A program made the translations under genes and the position numbers. From contig CAYLUN010000113.1 of NCBI GenBank assembly GCA_964386865.1, forward strand, positions 1 through 16,048: a stretch of DNA of 16,048 nucleotides, read 5' to 3'. Positions 13,182 through 16,048 of this stretch are shown here, in pieces. Positions within the stretch are counted from its first letter, which is position 1, and each line of letters begins with the position of its first letter. Origin of the DNA: CAYLUN01 sp964386865. GTDB taxonomy: Bacteria > Verrucomicrobiota > Kiritimatiellia > RFP12 > UBA1067. The notes under the pieces were generated by a model, which made no database searches, was not told the DNA's origin, and worked only from the letters and a program-made list of their open reading frames with translations.

Positions 13182-13894
13182 TTGCCCAGCACGGTCTTCA
13201 GGCTCGGCAGGATCGCCTCAGCCCAGATGCCGTAGCCCTTCTCGTTCGGGTGCAGCAGGTCGGGCATGATCTCCTTCGAGAGCGTGCCGTCGGGCTGGAG
13301 CAGCTTGTCGTTGATGTTCAGCCACATCACGCGCTTGTTGTCCGCGAGCTTCAGGATCTCGGCGTTGACCGCCTCGTTGCGCAGGCGGCAGGCGTCCTGC
13401 GGCGTGGCGCCGCGCGGGAAGATCGCGAGCAGCAGCACCTTGGCGTCGGGCGCCTTCTGTCCGAGCCGGTCGAGGATGGCCTTGATGCCCGCCACCGTGT
13501 CGGCCGTGCTCTCCTGCTCCGGCTTGCGGTGGCCGTTGTTGTTCGTGCCGATCATCACGACGAAGAGCTTGGGCTGGTAGCCGTCCAGCTGGCCGTGGTC
13601 AAGGCGCCACAGCACGTGCTCCGTGCGATCCGCGCTAATTCCCAGATTGAGCGCCTTGTACGTGCCGAACGACAAGTCCCAAACCGCCTTGCCGCGGCCC
13701 TGCCAGCCGTCGGTGATCGAGTCGCCGATGAAAACCAGCTCCCAGCCGCCCTGCTTCGCCTTAGCGGCGTCGCGCTCCACCCGCTGCTGCCACCTCTCGT
13801 CGCGCGGCACGGGCGTGGTGGAAAGCTGCTGCGCAAAAACCGAACCGGCCAGTGCGGCCGCCATCAGAGCCGAAACCATCATCCGCTTCATCAT
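13178..13894 (-). CDS. Secreted SGNH/GDSL hydrolase, copy 2
   Basis: A 238-aa secreted SGNH esterase counted from the ATG at 13894. The signal peptide is MMKRMMVSALMAAALAGSVF with cleavage near AQQ. Block I VFIGDSIT has nucleophile Ser59, block II ALNLGISAD Gly85, block III IGTNN Asn118, and block V PDLLHPN Asp212 and His215, so the enzyme should be active. It is a clear relative of the gene at 9465-10214. GGGGG (13901-13897) is 2 nt before the first ATG and 5 nt before the next (13891), so 13891 may be the real start. The ATG at 13918 lacks a ribosome site and would spoil the signal peptide. It is the first gene of a minus-strand unit and overlaps the GH71/99-like gene by 4 nt. A deacetylase role on extracellular glycans is inferred. 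Confidence 0.92.
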   Translation of the reverse strand: MMKRMMVSALMAAALAGSVFAQQLSTTPVPRDERWQQRVERDAAKAKQGGWELVFIGDSITDGWQGRGKAVWDLSFGTYKALNLGISADRTEHVLWRLDHGQLDGYQPKLFVVMIGTNNNGHRKPEQESTADTVAGIKAILDRLGQKAPDAKVLLLAIFPRGATPQDACRLRNEAVNAEILKLADNKRVMWLNINDKLLQPDGTLSKEIMPDLLHPNEKGYGIWAEAILPSLKTVLGK

Positions 13895-13896
13895 GT

Positions 13897-13901
13897 CCCC
13901 C
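13897..13901 (-). promoter_or_regulatory. Shine-Dalgarno deciding the start of SGNH copy 2
   Basis: GGGGG on the minus strand precedes a double ATG (13894 and 13891). The upstream in-frame ATG at 13918 has no such site. Confidence 0.55.
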
Positions 13902-13920
13902 TTTTGTTTAAGACGCATTT

Positions 13921-13950
13921 AGTTTACGACGAAGCGGTTGTGAGGGGCAA
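13921..13950 (-). promoter_or_regulatory. Possible sigma70-like promoter of the SGNH/GH unit
   Basis: On the minus strand TTGCCC (13950-13945) and TAAACT (13926-13921) stand 18 bp apart, shortly upstream of the SGNH start. Each matches 4 of 6 consensus bases. No regulator binding site was recognised. Confidence 0.45.
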
Positions 13951-14043
13951 GGCCAATTCTGGCCTGTGCGGCGCGCACCGCGCGTGCGGCGATTTGAGTG
14001 AACCCACATCCTGCGCTGACACCGCGTTTGCCGATTTGTCTAT

Positions 14044-14072
14044 TTGCCGCCACGCAGGGAAAACGGTATTAT
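14044..14072 (+). promoter_or_regulatory. Likely sigma70-like promoter of purB
   Basis: TTGCCG (14044-14049) and TATTAT (14067-14072) with the optimal 17-bp spacer, matching 4/6 and 5/6 consensus bases. Predicted transcription starts near 14079 and gives a leader of about 100 nt. No PurR-type palindrome was noticed. Confidence 0.6.
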
Positions 14073-14137
14073 TGCGCGGTTCTGAGGCGAACAGGCCGAA
14101 GGTAAAGGGCATACTGTCATGCTCATCCCCGACCCGA

Positions 14138-14160
14138 CAGCCTAACAGCCTTCAGCCTAA
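14138..14160. repeat. Short CAGCCT repeat in the purB leader
   Basis: CAGCCTAA (14138-14145), CAGCCTT (14146-14152) and CAGCCTAA (14153-14160) stand side by side, 22 bp before the purB start codon. It is a small degenerate repeat with 7-8 bp period. Confidence 0.6.
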
Positions 14161-14182
14161 ACACCTGTTACTGGAGCTCCGC

Positions 14183-15556
14183 ATGGAACCGACCATTGAC
14201 ACCCTGACCGCTCTCTCGCCGCTCGACGGGCGCTACGCCAGCAAGCTCGGCGACCTACGCCCCGTATTTTCCGAGTGCGGCCTGATCCAGCGGCGCGTGG
14301 CGGTCGAAATCGCCTGGCTGGAGGCGCTCTGCGATGCGCCGTCCATCCCCGAGGCTCGCACCTTGGCCGCCAGCGAGCGCGAGTTTCTGCGCAGTCTCGA
14401 AGAGTCTTTTGGCGTCGAAGACGCGCGCCGCGTCAAAGCCATTGAGTCGGTCACCAACCATGACGTCAAGGCCGTCGAATATTTCATCAAGGAGAAGTTC
14501 GCGGGGACGACGCTCGAGCCGCTGGGCGAATTCGTGCACTTCGCCTGCACCTCCGAAGACATCAACAACCTCGCGCACGCGCTGATGTTGCGCGACGGCC
14601 TGCGCGTGCTGCGCGCTGCCCAAGACAAACTCACCGACACGCTCGCCGCCTTCGCCGTGGAGACGCGCGGCGCCGCGATGCTCGCACGCACGCACGGCCA
14701 GCCGGCCTCGCCCACCACGCTGGGCAAGGAGCTCGCCGTCTTCGTGCATCGCCTGCGCCGCCAGGCGGAGCAGCTCGACGCGATCGTGTTGCCCGCCAAG
14801 CTGAACGGCGCGGTCGGCAATTTCAACGCGCACCTCTCCGCCTATCCGAACGTCGACTGGGAGGCGCTGGCCCGCTCGGTCATCGAGGGCCGCTTCGGCC
14901 TGAGCCAAAACGTGCTCACGACGCAGATCGAAGCGCATGACGGCATCGCCGAGCTGTTCGACGCGCTCGCGCGCTGGAACACGGTGCTGCTGGATCTCGA
15001 CCGCGACATCTGGGCCTACATCTCGCTCGGCTACCTGGGCCAGAAGACGGTCAAGGGCGAGGTCGGCTCCTCGACCATGCCGCACAAGGTCAACCCCATC
15101 GACTTCGAAAACAGCGAAGGCAACCTCGGCCTGGCGAACGCGGTGCTGGAGCACATGGCCCGCAAGCTGCCGGTCTCACGGCTGCAGCGCGACCTGACCG
15201 ACTCCACCGTGCTGCGCAACATGGGCGTGGGCTTCGGCTACTCGCTCACCGCCTATCAAGCCACGATCAAGGGACTCGGCAAGATCCGGCTCAACGCCGC
15301 GCGCCTGTCGGCGGACTTGGATGAGGCGTGGGAAGTGCTGGCCGAGCCGATTCAGACCGTGATGCGCAAGCTGGGCAAGCCCAACCCGTACGAGCAGCTC
15401 AAGGACCTGACGCGCGGCAAGAAGATGTCCGCCGAGATCATGCGGGAGTTCATCGAAGGGCTGGACATCCCAGCCGACGACAAGCGCCGCCTAGCGGCGC
15501 TGACGCCCGCGACCTACATCGGCCTCGCCGACAAGCTCGTCGACGCGATCGACTAG
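14183..15556 (+). CDS. purB: Adenylosuccinate lyase
   Basis: A 457-aa cytoplasmic enzyme of purine synthesis. It splits fumarate from SAICAR and from adenylosuccinate, the latter giving AMP. Length and N-terminus (LTALSPLDGRYASKLGDLR) match the E. coli PurB type, which is about 456 aa. TSEDINN (123-129) is the substrate-binding loop. THGQPASPTT (170-179) carries the general acid His171. GSSTMPHKVNP (295-305) is the fumarase/aspartase superfamily signature with the catalytic Ser296 loop. The start at 14183 has GGAG (14173-14176) six nt upstream; the frame is open far further upstream, but only because it is antisense to the SGNH and GH genes. It stands alone with no other pur gene in view, and it ends 3 nt from the convergent ABM-like gene. 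Confidence 0.97.
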   Translation: MEPTIDTLTALSPLDGRYASKLGDLRPVFSECGLIQRRVAVEIAWLEALCDAPSIPEARTLAASEREFLRSLEESFGVEDARRVKAIESVTNHDVKAVEYFIKEKFAGTTLEPLGEFVHFACTSEDINNLAHALMLRDGLRVLRAAQDKLTDTLAAFAVETRGAAMLARTHGQPASPTTLGKELAVFVHRLRRQAEQLDAIVLPAKLNGAVGNFNAHLSAYPNVDWEALARSVIEGRFGLSQNVLTTQIEAHDGIAELFDALARWNTVLLDLDRDIWAYISLGYLGQKTVKGEVGSSTMPHKVNPIDFENSEGNLGLANAVLEHMARKLPVSRLQRDLTDSTVLRNMGVGFGYSLTAYQATIKGLGKIRLNAARLSADLDEAWEVLAEPIQTVMRKLGKPNPYEQLKDLTRGKKMSAEIMREFIEGLDIPADDKRRLAALTPATYIGLADKLVDAID

Positions 15557-15559
15557 CGC

Positions 15560-15922
15560 TTATTTGCCTGTGCCGCAGTCGAGAACGAAGTAGTCGGGAT
15601 TCATGCCGGCCAAGGGTGCCCGCAGCTTATCCAGCTCCTCGGCAGGGCCGAGAATCTCGATGCGAAAGAGCTCGGCGACCTTGACAAACTGGCCGAGCGC
15701 CTCGCCGCAGTTCTCCAGGTGCGCCATCACGGCCGCCGCGTCCTTGTAGGCCTCGCGGCAGGTCATGACGTTGCCCTTGAAGCAGAAGTTGTAATACAGG
15801 CAGCCCGCTTCCTTGCTGACCAGCCCGCAGAATGTCTTCAGCAGCGCTTGGGCCGCGGCCCTGTTCTCATCGCTGATTCTAAAATACGGGTTGATGCTCA
15901 CGGAGTTTTCAATACTGCTCAT
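15560..15922 (-). CDS. ABM-like (antibiotic biosynthesis monooxygenase/quinol monooxygenase) small protein
   Basis: A 120-aa cytoplasmic protein fitting the dimeric alpha-beta barrel ABM family, which includes YgiN-like quinol monooxygenases. Signs are the first-strand region INPYFRISDENRAAAQALL (about 10-28), followed by the typical EAGCLYYNFCF segment (about 38-48) and AAVMAHLENCGEALGQF (about 63-79), where ABM proteins usually have an AHxxT/S-x-H-like helix. The C-terminal LFRIEILGPAEELDKLR matches the last strand. Five cysteines is a high number for such a small protein. AAAGGAC (15934-15928) precedes the ATG by about 5 nt. It stands alone and is convergent to purB with only 3 nt between stops. 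The substrate is unknown; the family call is fairly good, the enzymatic role uncertain. Confidence 0.75.
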   Translation of the reverse strand: MSSIENSVSINPYFRISDENRAAAQALLKTFCGLVSKEAGCLYYNFCFKGNVMTCREAYKDAAAVMAHLENCGEALGQFVKVAELFRIEILGPAEELDKLRAPLAGMNPDYFVLDCGTGK

Positions 15923-15952
15923 GTCTAGTCCTTTCGGTCAATGATGGTTTGC

Positions 15953-15981
15953 CTTTTACCACAACCGCAGAGACTCTTCAA
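15953..15981 (-). promoter_or_regulatory. Possible sigma70-like promoter of the ABM-like gene
   Basis: On the minus strand TTGAAG (15981-15976) and TAAAAG (15958-15953) are 17 bp apart, 31 bp before the start codon. Each matches 4 of 6 consensus bases. Confidence 0.5.
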
Positions 15982-15993
15982 CCTCATTACAGG

Positions 15994-16034
15994 AAAAAAG
16001 AAGGGGGCCGCAAACCTTTCGGTCTGCGGCCCCC
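15994..16034 (-). terminator. Strong Rho-independent terminator for a minus-strand gene beyond the right edge
   Basis: Bases 16003-16034 form a 14-bp stem with one mismatch and a 4-nt loop: a GGGGGCCGCA arm pairs with TGCGGCCCCC and ACC pairs with GGT inside. Read on the minus strand it is followed by CTTCTTTTTT (16003-15994), the U-tract of an intrinsic terminator. Read on the plus strand only A residues follow. It therefore ends a transcript coming from the right and insulates the promoter of the ABM-like gene. Confidence 0.85.
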
Positions 16035-16048
16035 AAAAACCCGGCGGC

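Noticed and set aside
12953..14182. Long open frame upstream of and in frame with purB, giving an 867-residue reading
   Set aside because: It is antisense to the SGNH and GH71/99-like genes, low in complexity, and PurB homology begins exactly at 14183, where a ribosome site is present.
1..16048. Defence, toxin-antitoxin, phage or transposon genes, tRNA or rRNA
   Set aside because: None of the supported genes belongs to such families, and no tRNA- or rRNA-like segments were recognised by eye.

Overview
The window is a GC-rich bacterial chromosomal segment with short intergenic gaps. It carries two housekeeping genes, mutS (cut by the left edge) and purB. Between them lie envelope-glycan and secreted carbohydrate-processing genes. 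The mix suggests a PVC-group bacterium (Kiritimatiellota, Lentisphaerota or Verrucomicrobiota): a Tat-exported Gfo/Idh/MocA oxidoreductase, a secreted HEAT-repeat protein, two secreted SGNH hydrolases, an esterase with EF-hands, a GH71/99-like hydrolase, and several short-period repeats in the gaps. That placement is inference from gene content; no rRNA or tRNA gene is present to confirm it.

Left part (1-4895). Three minus-strand genes run leftwards: a class I methyltransferase, a polyprenyl-phosphate-type GT2 glycosyltransferase overlapping it by 13 nt, and mutS 98 nt further on. Divergent from them is a large multi-pass GT-C (ArnT/PMT-like) membrane glycosyltransferase. The GT2 could charge a lipid carrier with a sugar that the GT-C enzyme then transfers outside the membrane.

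Middle part (4896-10214), all plus strand. It holds a Tat-signal oxidoreductase, a 23-unit heptamer repeat array, a secreted HEAT-repeat protein, a zinc-ribbon protein with a decapeptide-repeat tail coupled by ATGA overlap to a flavin-reductase-like protein, and a secreted SGNH hydrolase.

Right-middle part (10215-13894). A 322-bp convergent gap is full of hairpins. After it come minus-strand genes: an alpha/beta esterase with two EF-hands, then (upstream in transcription) a GH71/99-like hydrolase and a second SGNH hydrolase, these last two coupled by GTGA overlap. A hexamer-based inverted repeat separates the esterase from that pair. Together these genes look like a small exported module for acylated polysaccharides.

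Right end (13895-16048). purB has a good sigma70-like promoter and is convergent, with a 3-nt gap, to a small ABM-like monooxygenase gene. A strong terminator at the right edge serves a minus-strand gene outside the window.

I found no defence system, phage, transposase, CRISPR array or RNA gene. The least explained items are the repeat families (heptamer array, hexamer inverted repeat, 25-bp palindrome, GGACG/CGTCC hairpins) and the zinc-ribbon/decapeptide protein paired with a flavin-reductase-like protein.
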